Assembly: GCF_904849725.1 (NCBI RefSeq)
Contig: NC_058522.1
Location: 194,823,468 to 194,887,467 of the forward strand
DNA length: 64,000 nucleotides
From: Hordeum vulgare subsp. vulgare
Lineage: Eukaryota; Streptophyta; Magnoliopsida; Poales; Poaceae
Direction: 5' to 3'
Position numbers and translations under genes: made by a program. Of the stretch, positions 1 to 10,619 are shown piece by piece (positions within the stretch are counted from its first letter, which is position 1; each line of letters begins with the position of its first letter). The notes under the pieces were generated by a model. The model was given only the letters and a program-made list of their open reading frames with translations, ran no database searches and was not told the origin of the DNA.

Positions 1-516
1 CTAACGTCATGTGCTAGGGAAAGATCTATATTCATATGTGAACTTGGAAGTAAGTATTCATGAATTATTATTGTTGACATTACCCTTGAGGTAAATGGTT
101 GGGAGGCGAAACTATAAGCCCCTATCTTTCTCTGTGTCCAGCTGAGACTTTGATCTCATGAGTACCACGTGAGTTGTAGCAATTGTAGAGAACGACAAGA
201 TGATTGAGTATGTGGATTTGCTTTACAATCTCTTATTTGACTCTTTCCGAGGTTATGATAAATTGCAATTGCTTCAATGACTAAAGGCTACCGGTTGTTA
301 ATTCTCGGTAAGGTTCTCAATCCATGCTTTACTTTGTGAAGGAATTATCACTTTAGCATAAGAGTTGATATGATGGTATTGATGTTCTGATCATGATCAT
401 GATGCCTGCATGTTCGTATCTTGTTTTGTCGACACCTCTCTCTCTCTAAACATGTGGGCATATTTATTCAGCTCGGCTTTCGCTTGAGGACAAGCGAGGT
501 CTAAGCTTGGGGGAGT
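1..516 (+). mobile_element. 3' internal end of a Gypsy-like LTR retrotransposon
   Basis: Non-coding stretch directly upstream of an LTR. It ends in a purine-rich polypurine tract (about 503-515, AAGCTTGGGGGAG), the usual primer site for plus-strand synthesis, and the LTR begins right after it. The preceding text (GAGGACAAGCGAGGTCTAAGC) is typical of the long non-coding 3' tail of Triticeae Gypsy elements. No reverse transcriptase or integrase frame is present because the window starts inside the element. The clade (Athila/TAT-like) is an inference from memory of such tails and is not proven here. Confidence 0.7.
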
Positions 517-2038
517 TGATACGTCCATTTTGCATCATGCTTTCCTGTTGATACTTATCGCTTTTTGGGCTATTATTACACTTCAGGGTACAATACGTAT
601 GCCTTTTCTCTCTTATTTTGCAAGGTCTACATGAAGAGGGAGAATGGCGGCAGCTGGAATTCTGGCCTGAGAAAGGAGCAAGTTTGAGATGCCTATTCTG
701 CGCAACTCCAAAAGCTGTGAAAATATACGTGGATTTTTTTGGGATTTATAAAAAATACTGGGCCGAAGAAGTGCCAGAGAGCGCCAGTAGGAGGCCACAA
801 GCCTGCTAGGAGCGGCCTCCCCCCTGGTCGCGCCTAGTGGGCTTGTGAGCTCCCTGCTGGCCCACTGGCCCCCCTCTTTTGCTACAAGAAGGGTTTCGGT
901 CTAGAAAAAATCAGGAGGAGGCTTTTCAGAGGATTCACCGCCGCAACGAGGAGGAACTTGAGCAGAACCAATCTAGAGCTCTGGCAGGACGATCCTGCTG
1001 GGGAAACTTCCCTCCCGGAGGGGGAAATCGTCGCCATCGTCATCACCAACACTCCCCTCATCGGAGGGGACTCATCACCATCAACATCTTCATCAGCACC
1101 ATCTCATCTCCAAACCCTAGTTCATCTCTTGTAACCAATCTCCGTCTCGCGACTCCGATTGGTACTTGTAAGGTTGCTAGTAGTGTTAATTACTCTTTGT
1201 AGTTGATGCTAGTTGGATTACTTGGTGGAAGAGTTTATGTTCAGATCTTTGATGCTACTCATTACCTCTCTGGTCATGAATATGATTATGCTTTGTGAGT
1301 AGTTACTTTTGTTCCTGGGGACATGGGATAAGTCATGCTATAAGTAGTCATGTGAATTTGGTATTCGTTCGATATTTTGATGTGTTGTATGTTGTTTTTC
1401 CTCTAGTGGTGTTATGTGAACGTCGACTACGTAACACTTCACCATTATTTGGGCCTAGAGGAAGGCATTGGGAAGTAGTAAGTAGATGATGTGTTGCTAG
1501 AGTGACAGAAGCTTAAACCCTAGTTTATGCGTTTCTTCGTAAGGGGCTGATTTGGATCCATTAGTTTAATGCTATAGTTAGACTTTGTCTTAATTATTCT
1601 TTCGTAGTTGCGGATTCTTGCGAGAGGGGTTAATCATAAGTGGGATGCTTGTCCAAGTAAGGGCAGTACCCAAGCACCGGTCCACCCACATATCAAACTA
1701 TCAAAGTAACGAACGTGAATCATATGAACATGATGAAAACTATCTTGACAGAATTTCCCATGTGTCCTCGGGAGCGTTTTACCTCCTATAAGACTTTGTC
1801 CAGGTTTGTCCCTTGCGAAAAAGGGGATTGGGCCACTTTGCTGCACCGTTGTTACTTTTGTTACTTGCGACTTGCTACAAATCATCTCACCACACAACTA
1901 CTTGTTACCGATAATTTCAGTGCTTGCAAAGAATACCTTGCTGAAAACCACTTGTCAGATCCTTCTGCTCCTCGTTGGGTTCGACACTCTTACTTATCAA
2001 AAGGACTACGATAGATCCCCTATACATGTGGGTCATCA
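517..2038 (+). mobile_element. 3' LTR of the Gypsy-like element
   Basis: The LTR starts TGATACGTCC directly after the polypurine tract and ends GGGTCATCA, so the terminal inverted repeat is TGAT/ATCA. Length is about 1.52 kb. It has no convincing protein; the short frames inside are chance. The other LTR lies outside the window, so neither insertion age nor target duplication can be read. MuDR-like transposase sequence follows almost immediately, which suggests insertion beside or into that element. Confidence 0.75.
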
Positions 2039-2055
2039 GGGGGCACCCCGTCCCG

Positions 2056-3172
2056 CCTATCGACCGTGGAGATGATTGGGTCGAATCAAAGGCTGATAAT
2101 TCATGGATTCCACCTGGGTAAGCATCGTTTTCCTCTCAAATTGATTAGGAGATCCGTAAATTAGATTGTATTTGACCACCGTTGGCGTGAATCGGCGTAA
2201 TTTATCTGAAAATTTTAGGCCTAACTATGCCCTTTATCTTATTTCAAATGAATAGGGTTGATCCTGCACTTGCTTTTCGGCAGGCAGTTAGAATGGAAAC
2301 TAGCGAGCTGCATGGAACTAAACCGTATGCGATTTCTGGATTTTTCTATCCTAAAGTGGTAGAAACCACCATTTCGTTCAGAGATTTTCGCGAGGCATTC
2401 TGTTGTGAGTATCCGGAGCCCTGCCGATGTTGTTGAACTAAGATATTTCGACAGTACCGAGCAAAGATTTCTCCATTAACTTGTGATGAGCATCTGGGAT
2501 TGCTATTTAGTTTGAATGCTAACAGCTGTTTCGGTAAAAACCATATCGGTGTGCTTTAGGCACGCAAACAACGTATCCCGAAGGGTGTTCAGACATCATC
2601 TGTCTCTGCTAATAGCGAGCGTCCTCGCACTCCTTGTAGGTCGAGACCAAGTAAACCTAGTGGTTCTGAAAGCCACAACATGTCGGCTGCCGCTAATTCT
2701 GCCACTTATCCTCTTCCTTATGCACCTGATGTAGAAGTAGATGCAGAGCCTGACGAGGAAGTGCCTCTACATGATGATGAGGATGAGATTATATTCCCTG
2801 AACTGGTAGATAGAGTCAGTCAACAGGCACTGGAAGATGAATATGCAGAGGAGCCTAGCAATCGTGCTAGGTTTGATGACACTGATGATGAAGAGAGGGA
2901 GGAGAACATCGACTCCTTAGTTTTACAAGAATATAATGGTGAGGACATGCCAACAATTCAGTGGAACAGGGAGAATCCTGACCTTACTCCAGGAACCGTA
3001 TTCGAATCGATGGTGGGCTATCGTAATGAGTGACTACATATTGCATTGTCACTGAAAACTCTTATGAGGTTGATAGGAGTGAGCCAGGAAGATTCACTGT
3101 TCATTGCCCTTATGATAGGTGTAGGTGGAGGTCGCATGCATCCACTATGCGAAATAGCAAATTGATTTAGGT
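2056..3172 (+). pseudogene. MULE transposase N-terminal region
   Basis: A piece at about 2070-2119 ends at a donor-like GGGTAAGC, and sequence related to MULE N-termini resumes after an acceptor near 2218. From about 2447 the text reads as a conserved N-terminal domain but crosses several frames and includes stops. An open stretch from 2680 to 3033 encodes an acidic linker rich in Asp/Glu. At 3031 the frame is lost by one missing base. In the next frame (3036-3170) the MuDR zinc-binding region continues (TYCIV, then CPYDRCRWR). A GT...TTTCAG interval (about 3173-3239) looks like an intron. The in-frame TAG just before the donor is another lesion. Confidence 0.7.
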
Positions 3173-3238
3173 ATTACAACTGAATATTAATTGTATTGTT
3201 TCTTAATTGCATTTGACATCATTTTTCATTTTGTTTCA

Positions 3239-4749
3239 GATAAAAAGCAACCCACACGGGCACACTTGCCCACCTGGAGGGGGAGGGGGAAAGGACAAAT
3301 CTAAGCTTGCAAAGACTAGGTGGGTGGCAGATGCAATCTTGGATTGGGTGAGGGAAACACCAACAATTGGTCCAACAGCACTCCATGGGAAGCTATTTGA
3401 GAAGTACAAGATTAATGTACAATACATGAAGATTTTCTATGCTAAGGAAAGGGCTCTTGATAGGATTAATGGTCCATGGAATGAGAGTTTTCAGTTGCTT
3501 TACACCTTCAAAGATGAAGTGGAGACGGCTAGTCCAGGTAGTGTTGTAGAGATTGACAAGCATACAGTTAAGTACAAATTAAAAGGGAAGACAATGGAGA
3601 AGGAGTGCTTCGGGAGGGCTTTTGTTTGTTTCGAGCCTTGCCGGAAGGGGTTTCTGAATGGTTGTAGGCCCTATTTGGCTGTTGATGCGACTGCTTTGAA
3701 TGGAAGATGGAGAGGCCAGCTAGCAGCAGCTTCTGCAGTTGATGGACACAACTGGCTATTCCCAGTTGCATTTGGTGTTTTTGGAGGTAGAGAGTGAGGA
3801 GAGTTGGGTCTGGTTTCTGCAGCAGTTGCGCAACATTATAGGTACACCCTCAGGTTTAGTTATACACCCAAATGCTTGCAAGGGTTCAGAAACTACAGTA
3901 GAAATTGTATTCCCTGGAGTGGAACATAGGGAATGTATGCGACACCTAGCGCAGAATTTTAAAAAGAAATTCAAAGGAAAAGTTTATGATGAGAATCTAT
4001 GGCCAGCATCATACACATGCAGCTTGAGGAAGCATGAGCATCATTTGAGAGTGTTGTATGCTCATAATCTTTTGGTGAAGGAGTACATGGATGAACATCA
4101 TGGAAAGTTGTGGCCAAGAAGCAAATTCAATGAAATCTGCAAAGTAAACTATGTGACCAATAACCTCGCTGAGTGTTTCAATGCAAAGTTCAAGTTAGTG
4201 AAAGGGATTTTGTTGTGGCAAGCATTTGATAAGATCAGGCAGATGATCATGGTAAAGATGGCTCTTCGTAAAAGAATTGGAGAAACACAATATGTTGGCC
4301 ATCTTATGCTCCCATCTTTGATTAAGGCATTGCATGCCAAGGCAAGAGGACTAAGAATGAAATCCATTCGACCGTCGACATACGAGGCTGAGGTGACATA
4401 CACTGACAGTAAAAATAGGGAATGGAGATATCCAGTGAACCTTGCAACCAATGAATGCAGCTGTAGGCAATGGCAGATCCGCGGGAAGCCGTGCATACAT
4501 GCCCTACATCTCATGACTGTTATTGGAGGTGAAGATGGTGAAGTTGATCAGTATTGCTCTGAATATTTCTCTGTTGCCAAATTTAGGGCTGCTTATGCTG
4601 AAAATGTGCATGCACTCTTGGGAAAAGACCAATGGAACATAGTAGACCCAGGGTTCAAACTCCATTCTCCTGTACTGACTAGACCACCAGGAAGACCAAG
4701 GAAAAATAGGATAAGAGCTGGTGAAGAGGGTCGTGTAAAAAAAGTGTAA
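3239..4749 (+). pseudogene. MULE transposase catalytic core and SWIM finger
   Basis: The first part (to 3797) carries the MULE core around the first catalytic Asp (AVDATALNGRW, then LFPVAFGV). The second part (about 3786-4749, another frame) continues through a conserved ESWVWFLQQL block and a His/Cys-rich segment to a SWIM zinc finger (CxC...CxH, 4456-4500: CSCRQW, KPCIHA). The frame switch at about 3780-3785 is explained by one extra T in a run of five. These transposases cut and paste the element in the nucleus. With the frame break the protein would stop after the first Asp region. Confidence 0.85.
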
Positions 4750-5311
4750 GTGCAAAAGATGTGGTATCTTAGGGCATATTGCTGGGCGTTGTACCAATCC
4801 AGTTGATGCATCATTTGGAGAAGAGGAACAATGGGCAGCAGCAAATGTAGAGGAGCATGCAGCAGCAGAGGAGAATGCAGCAAGTTTAGAGGATAATGTA
4901 GCAGTAGAGGAGAATGCAGCAACTTTAGAGAATGAAGCAACTGGAGTAGCTATAAGAGAGGAGGAAGTTATTTTGTCTATAAGAGAGAAAAGACCTAGAG
5001 AGGAAGAAACTTCGGTTGAACCATCATCTGATGCGGAATTTGAAACCATGGCTTACGAAGGTTTTGAAGCTATAAGAGAGGAGGAAGTTATTTTGTCTGA
5101 AGTTCCTTTAAAGATTAGTGAGCCCACAGATGACCGTCAACTGGTCATCACTTGCTCGATCAGTCAAAGCTCAATAAAACCGCCACCACCAGAAGTGAAG
5201 ATCAGAAGCAACAAGACAAAGCTTTCAAAAGCACAAAATATCCCAGCCACGGAAACCAGAAGCAAGACGGTTAACCCATCCCGGAACACAAGGAGCAAGG
5301 GAAAGATTTGA
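4742..5311 (+). pseudogene. MULE transposase C-terminal zinc knuckle and acidic tail
   Basis: In the frame adjoining the SWIM part there is a CCHC knuckle (4751-4792, CKRCGILGHIAGRC) followed by a Glu/Ala-rich repetitive tail with EEN/AAS repeats and two copies of an IREEEVILS block (about 4951-4977 and 5071-5097). It ends in a Lys/Arg-rich segment (TRSKGKI) and a TGA at 5309-5311. The switch from the upstream frame lies in a run of seven A (4737-4743); one more A would keep the frame open. The family commonly ends in such a knuckle and tail. Confidence 0.75.
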
Positions 5312-6787
5312 ATTTGAACTTGAATGCAAGTCATAAACTTTGAATAATTTGTAATAAGGATTTTATCGTCAATTTGAAGTACTGTGAAAACTTGTAAGGT
5401 GTAATAATTCTATATGTAAGCTTTGAATTTGAACTAGTGAGGCAAACTTTGAATTTTAGGCAAACTTTGAATTTGATCCAACACTTCAGTCCATTCCCCT
5501 GTGGTGTGAGTTGCACAGTTTGCTGAACTATTATAAATGTTACGTGATCAATCCGATCTCTTTTGCGTCTACAAAACTTGTAGTCATGAGAAATGTGCTC
5601 CAAATGAGCTCCCAAGCTAGGGTAAACAGCCCCATTTGTAATCAAGTTTTTTTTGGACCTACTCCAAATGAGCCAAATATTTTTTATTAACACCAAAATC
5701 AATCTATATAATGTAGATTCGAAGGATCACTATTTATTGAATTAATATTTCTATTTGTACATTTTTTTTTCAAAAAAATATACTTTAATAGAAAAACCGT
5801 TAAAAACACGTTTACAATATGAAAATGGAAAACTAAGTTCAGATCATTCTTATTCAATTCGAAATCAAGCTTTGGTGATTTTTTTGATTTTTTTTAACTT
5901 TTCAAAAACCGAAGGGAAACCCTACCTCCTCTCCTTGTTTCTATGAAACGGTGTACATGATAGCTCATATGTGTGAAGGTTTTTTCATGAAAATGTCCAT
6001 AGACAAAGTTTATGATTTTTGGTTGGGAACATGTCAGACAAGACAACATTGTGCGCAGGTTTCATATTTTTTTGATTTGTTTTAAATTAATGGTGCTCAT
6101 TTTACCTCGATCGTGCCACCTATGGTTTTTTCATGAAAATTACCATAGACCAAGTTTAGTATTTTTCCTCGTTAGTGTGTCTTATAAAACAACGAACGGC
6201 GAAGGTTTCATATTTTTTCAATCTTTTTTAAATTAGTTATGCTTAGTCAAAGCTTTCATAACCCCGTTGACCAGCTCAAAACCCCTCTAAACCCCGCACG
6301 GTTTCGCCTAACCCTAGCTCCCAACGTCAGCCGTCCGATCATACCCTAGCACCAAGTGACAACCCTCAGATGTGGTCTTCTAGAAGTAATTCCGAGGGCA
6401 TGCTGCGAGCATGCTCCGCGCCATTGGATCACATGGACGACTCCGCATCGTTGGACCGTGGGGCGATCCGCGAGACTTGTTCGTTGTGCCTCCCCTTTCT
6501 TCGGGTACCCCCTCCTCTGCTTCCTCTTCTCCGGCGATGAGAGGAGCCACTCCTCTGCTTCTTCCTCTCCGGTGACTTTGGGCAATATGTCGAGCTCCAC
6601 TTCAGCCACCCGCCCCTCGTGGACCCAGTATGGTCCACTTCCCTTGGAGCGATGTCCTGACTGCCCATGCAGCGCGCCACTGATAAGGTTGACTTCTCTC
6701 GTCTGCTTCGTTCGATCTCCCCTTCCCCCTCCTCCTCCCTCCCTTCCGACCACCCCTCCTCGTGCTCCAGCTAAATGCACGCCACCG
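5312..6787. other. AT-rich non-coding stretch between MULE and desaturase copy
   Basis: No gene is recognised. The first 900 bases are AT-rich with many T runs and contain the 146-bp direct repeat listed separately. From about 6250 the base composition rises to GC-rich and resembles a leader before the desaturase copy. Open frames across 6346-6930 on both strands have low-complexity composition and no domain I recognise. Confidence 0.5.
5978..6245. repeat. Two diverged direct copies, period 146 bp
   Basis: Copy 1 starts at 5978 and copy 2 at 6124. Both open with GGTTTTTTCATGAAAAT, then CCATAGAC(C/A)AAGTTTA, and later share GGTTTCATATTTTTT before a T-rich end. The copies are clearly diverged, so the duplication is old. 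Function is unknown; it may be part of a DNA transposon's subterminal region. Confidence 0.6.
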
Positions 6788-7420
6788 ATGGCCCGCACGG
6801 GCCTTGCGGACGCTACGGCGCCGGACGCCGACGCAATGTCGGCCGCCACCAAGGACGCCATCGACGTCCGCATGATCTCCACCAAGGAGCTGCAGGCGCA
6901 CGCCGCCGCGGACGACCTCTGGATCTCCATCTCCGGGGATGTCTACGACGTCACGCCGTGGCTGCGCCATCACCCGGGCGGCGAGGTCCCGCTCATCACC
7001 CTCGCCGGCCTCTGCCGACTTCCGTCGCCTCCTCGCGCAGATCTCCTCCGCGGGCCTCTTCGAGCGCGTCGGCCACACCCCGAAATTCTTGCTCGTCCCA
7101 ATGTCGGTGCTCTTCTGCGTCGCCCTCTACTGCGTCCTCGCCTGCTCCAGCATCGGGGCCCACATGTTCGCCAGCGGCCTCATTGGCTTCATCCGGATCC
7201 AGTCGGGCTGTATTGGCCATGACTCCGGCCACCACAGATAACTAGGCACCTCGCGCTCAACCACCTCCTGCAGGTGGTCTCCAGGAATTGCCTCACCGGC
7301 TTCGGCATCGCCTGGTGGAAGTTCAACCACAACACACACCACATCGCTTGGTGGAAGTTCAACCACAACACACACCACATCGCTTGGTGGAAGTTCAACC
7401 ACAACACACACCACATCGCC
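6788..7420 (+). pseudogene. Sphingolipid delta-8 (cytochrome b5-fusion) desaturase, broken partial copy
   Basis: The ATG at 6788 opens a cytochrome b5-like domain with the haem-binding HPGG motif (6971-6982, about residues 62-65). The frame is then lost near 7009, where the end of the b5 domain is missing, and the membrane/desaturase part resumes in another frame at about 7015 ([21 protein letters not shown]). The first histidine box HDSGHH is at 7218-7235. One missing base breaks the frame again after it. The second box region (WWKFNHNTHH) follows and is present three times. Homology ends near 7420, so the third histidine box and the C-terminus are absent. Functional relatives act in the ER membrane and desaturate the long-chain base of sphingolipids. 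This copy cannot, and is probably a captured or retro-duplicated fragment. Confidence 0.8.
7307..7414 (+). repeat. 36-bp tandem triplication over desaturase histidine box 2
   Basis: Three head-to-tail units (7307-7342, 7343-7378, 7379-7414) each encode IAWWKFNHNTHH, which contains the HNTHH box. Units differ at only one visible base (CGCC versus CGCT near the unit start). The period is twelve codons, so the repeat keeps its own frame. Confidence 0.95.
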
Positions 7421-7435
7421 GAGTACTATTTTCTT

Positions 7436-9090
7436 GGAGGTATAAATGCTGAGAACACATTGCTTTTTTGCTTCCTGTATAGAGAGTTTCGAAAAATATG
7501 CATCCGTAGTCACTGCAAAAACAATTGTTTCAATTGTTTTCTTTTTCCAAAATTTCATGCTTCCACCTGAAACTAATAATGCACCCTCTTTTTTACTTTG
7601 TAGCTTCATACCTGTGTGCTTCGACCTTGGTGGCACTGTAAGTTTATTTCCATTTTTCCATTGTATATGCTTCCTATCAAAATGAGTTGTTTTACACCAC
7701 TTTTTTCATGCTTTCTACTTATTTAGCTTCCACATCATACTATAATTGTTTCCATCTCTCAACCAAGTTCTGAGAATTTTGAATTTAGGTCATATAAACA
7801 TGCATCCCCATTTTGGTCGCAGTCCTCGTTGGTTTTCATTTGCAGTTGTTCATGCTTCCAATTTAAATGAGCCATATTGTGATAGCACATCTGTATGCTT
7901 CCTACCAGTTGAGGTTTAAAACCATACTTCACACTCTTGTTTATTTCTCATGCATGATGCCCACAACCAATCCTATGTTTTTTGCCGGTCATGCTTCTTC
8001 ACAAATGCTGCTATAATATCATTTTTGAACATTCTTACATACTTAGAGATGTTTGTATTAGCTGATTGATTAACACTTTTTAATTTCAGTTCATGGCTTT
8101 TTCATCATGAAATAGCTTGATACACCTTGATTCTGCGGGAGTTGCCATACGGTGTTTCTAAAGGGCCCAAGCCACGACAGAAAGCCCTCGTTGTGAGACG
8201 TGGTTTGTTGAAGCTGAAAATATTATGGAAAGTCACATTGTTGTATGGTTTTTGAAGCAAACAATACTAATGCAAGAAATTAAGAATTTTTGAGGTCAAA
8301 CTGACCATTGTGTATAATGTGACATTTCAAATTATGATTGATAAATGATTTGTATTAATATAAGAAATTTAAATTACGAGCTCTTGCAGCATGATCATAA
8401 TGGTAGTAACCAAAGGAGGAGGGAAGCACGTTTGTAGCATGTTTAAACATTCCAAATAAAAATAAGAAGCATTGTAATAGTCGTGAGTACAAGGAAGCAA
8501 ATCTGTAGGTCTTCGGAAACATGTTTATGAACATATGAAGCCCGGATATGTTATCTAAAAGGCTACCACCAAATTGAAGAGCTGGTAGAAATTTTTCAGG
8601 TCATACGAATCACATAGAAGAGCGAGCGATGTGTTGTGATATTGGTGAATTAACAGGAAAAACTAACTTAGTTCAAAAAATCAGTCGTGATTCTTGGCAG
8701 TAGTTATTCAAGACTAAATCATACGGACTCAAACTTTTAGATACATATTGTGCACGAAAACAAATATCAACTGCATGGGAAGCAAACTTCACTGAAACAA
8801 AAATGTTGTGGATATATTCTCCCGAAAATAAGAGGAAATGGATACGAAGCAGTGAAAAATAAAATGGAAGCAGTTATTTCATGAGTGATTTTCGGGAGAG
8901 TACTTTCCTTTACGAAGCAATTAATGGCTGGATTAGCGGGGAACAACCTCAGGTGCACAGTTTCTGGGAGTAATTAATGGCTGCATTAGCGGGAAACAAC
9001 CTCAGGTGCACAGTTTTTGAAAGAAATCCAACGATTCTAGTAGAATACTAGTCTGGTGGATGCTTAGGAATCAGTAGTCTGATTCCTAGC
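7436..9090. mobile_element. Candidate non-autonomous element segment with polarised TGCTTC/GAAGCA hexamers
   Basis: Seven TGCTTC occur between 7469 and 7997 (7469, 7558, 7617, 7668, 7853, 7896, 7992). Eight GAAGCA (its reverse complement) follow between 8254 and 8919 (8254, 8423, 8466, 8494, 8779, 8846, 8867, 8914). The strand does not mix within either half. Such dense, polarised short repeats resemble transposase-binding subterminal repeats. Near the right end is a 9+4+9 hairpin (9066-9087). No transposase is present. With the adjoining desaturase fragment, this could be one gene-carrying element; its class is undetermined. Confidence 0.4.
8921..9026. repeat. 53-bp tandem duplication
   Basis: Units 8921-8973 and 8974-9026 share TTAATGGCTG, ATTAGCGGG and CAACCTCAGGTGCACAG, with a few substitutions. 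It lies at the right side of the GAAGCA-rich segment. Confidence 0.85.
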
Positions 9091-9110
9091 GGTGCCCATT
9101 GATATATGAT

Positions 9111-9610
9111 CCACCTCACTATGTCACATAGTCTTTTGGAGCACGTGCTGCAATTGGTGGTTAATAGTATAGCCAACTATCGACTATATGAAGTTGCCAT
9201 GTCATCTAAAATCAATATGTATAGTCACTCGTACAATAAGGTTAGTTATTAGACTCGGACTTTTCTCTCTCTTCTCTCTTTCTCTTTCATTGCATTTATT
9301 ATGTTTTCCTAAGAACATGCATATAGCTTGGCTCTTGTATAAGAGCCCCCTTGCATCATTGTTTTTATGTCTCTCTCCCCCACATAGGTAAAAGTGTCAT
9401 ATAGACCTGCTATAAGCCTATTATTATACTTCCTCTTGATCTATAGCCTCCTTCTCCTCTCCACTATTGTACTTGCTCTTAATCTATAGTATGTTTCTCT
9501 TTCCTTTCCTTCAACTCAACCAAAATATAATATTTAATGGCTTACAGCCCACCTACATCACTTTATTGTACTTGCTCTAATAGTAGAGCTACGGTTGAAA
9601 AAACTTTCTA
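9111..9610. other. Non-coding stretch, possible old MITE remnants
   Basis: No gene is seen. Two copies of ATTGTACTTGCTCT (about 9463 and 9568), and related TATAGCC text around them, resemble ends of a common grass MITE type, but a matching opposite end could not be fixed. Confidence 0.35.
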
Positions 9611-10140
9611 CTCCCTCCATCTCAATGCATTAGGCATTTTAGGAGGTGCACTGCAACCTAGGCACGCACAGATTGGGTAGGAGAAGAAAATTAAATTGCA
9701 GAGAAAGCCAATCACACCATTCCTTTCTCAACTGAAAACGTGCTATTAATTAGAATACCTCTTGAAATCCAAAAAGTGTGCCGCATAAATTGCATGCATT
9801 GGTCCTTCAATTAATAGATGTGGTCAAATTAATATGCATGCAACTAGTACTACTCTAATATGCCTTCGTGTTTTGGGATTATTTGATTTCCGTAAGATGT
9901 CTAATGCACCGAGACGGAGGAAGTACTATTGATTATCTACATCCCTAATTAAGTGACCGGCTAATTAATTAATTGCATTAGTGGCACGAAAAAGTTCCCT
10001 ACTTAAATGGATATAATTAATTACACATGTAATTAATTATCTAGCTAATTAATTGCATTAATCACTTGATTTAATGCTTAATTTTTAAATTGTTTTTGCA
10101 TTAGTGACTGGATACCAATGAAACGACGTGCATACTTCCT
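9585..10140. repeat. Tandem segmental duplication, copy A (split by a MITE)
   Basis: The segments 9585-9610 and 9924-10140 are homologous to copy B at about 10266-10308 and 10620-10846. Shared landmarks are TTGAAA...TTCT, ATTATCTACATCCCTAATTAAG, GCTAATTAATTAATTGCATT and the late GCATTA(G/A)TGACT block. Copies are moderately diverged. Copy A carries the 9611-9923 MITE but shows the unoccupied form of the site used by the MITE in copy B. Confidence 0.75.
9611..9923. mobile_element. Stowaway MITE (313 bp)
   Basis: The left end CTCCCTCCATCTCAATGCAT and the right end (reverse complement CTTCCTCCGTCTCGGTGCAT) form an imperfect terminal inverted repeat. TA is duplicated on both sides (9609-9610, 9924-9925). 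It sits inside copy A of a tandem duplication that is uninterrupted at the matching place in copy B. Confidence 0.85.
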
Positions 10141-10308
10141 TTTTCTTTTCTTTTTTTGTTTTTGCATGGGGCAAGGGAGGTGTTTTTTGAGCATGTGTGG
10201 ACGTGGAAGCTGATGGTTTTTTACGTAGGGGTTCACGGGGAGGGAAGTTGGAGGGTACCACATTAATAGAGATACAATTGAAATTTTTCTCCTATTATTA
10301 ATTATCTA

Positions 10309-10619
10309 CTTCCTCCGTTCCATAATATAAAAACTTTTTTGACACTAGTGTGGCATCAAAAACATTCTTATACTCCCTCGTCACGGTTTAGAAGGCGTGC
10401 ATGCAAATTCTCTATGACCTAGATGGTTATTGATTGGCTGTGAAATGAGTTAAAAATAGCATTCACGTTATGCATGCATATAGAAATAGTACAACGGAGT
10501 ACTAATTAGCTGCTAGGAGTAAATACAACGCGCCTTAATCTTTGTCTATTTTGGAAACGCACGCAAGTCTAACTGTGTCTTCTAAACCGTGACGAAGGGA
10601 GTATTATGAAACGGGGGAG
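10309..10619. mobile_element. Outer Stowaway MITE, itself interrupted
   Basis: Left end CTTCCTCCGTTCCATAATAT; the right end after the inner element is TATTATGAAACGGGGGAG. TA lies on both sides (10307-10308, 10620-10621). The core contains the GACACTAGTGT palindrome typical of one Triticeae Stowaway family. A second MITE sits in its right arm. Confidence 0.85.
10373..10601. mobile_element. Inner Stowaway MITE (229 bp)
   Basis: Ends CTCCCTCGTCACGGTTTAGA and TCTAAACCGTGACGAAGGGAG form a near-perfect inverted repeat of about 20 bp with TA on both sides (10371-10372, 10602-10603). Its family differs from that of the host MITE. Confidence 0.9.

Larger units (their letters stand above)
2056..5311 (+). 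mobile_element. MuDR/MULE-type DNA transposon, transposase region, decayed
   Basis: Reading pieces in all three forward frames together give the order expected for a plant MuDR-type transposase: N-terminal part, acidic linker, MuDR zinc-binding domain, DDE-type catalytic core, SWIM finger, CCHC knuckle and variable tail. Pieces are separated by single-base frame breaks (near 3030, 3785 and 4741) and by an apparent short intron (about 3171-3239). Long terminal inverted repeats were not found by eye. The element is non-functional as read, though two of the breaks lie in homopolymers and could be sequence errors. Confidence 0.85.

Noticed and set aside
9066..9087. Helitron 3' end hairpin
   Set aside because: The 9+4+9 hairpin is real, but the CTRR terminus at the expected distance and an A/T insertion site were not seen.
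7513..9090. Third histidine box or C-terminus of the desaturase
   Set aside because: No matching sequence follows the triplicated second box; homology ends near 7420.
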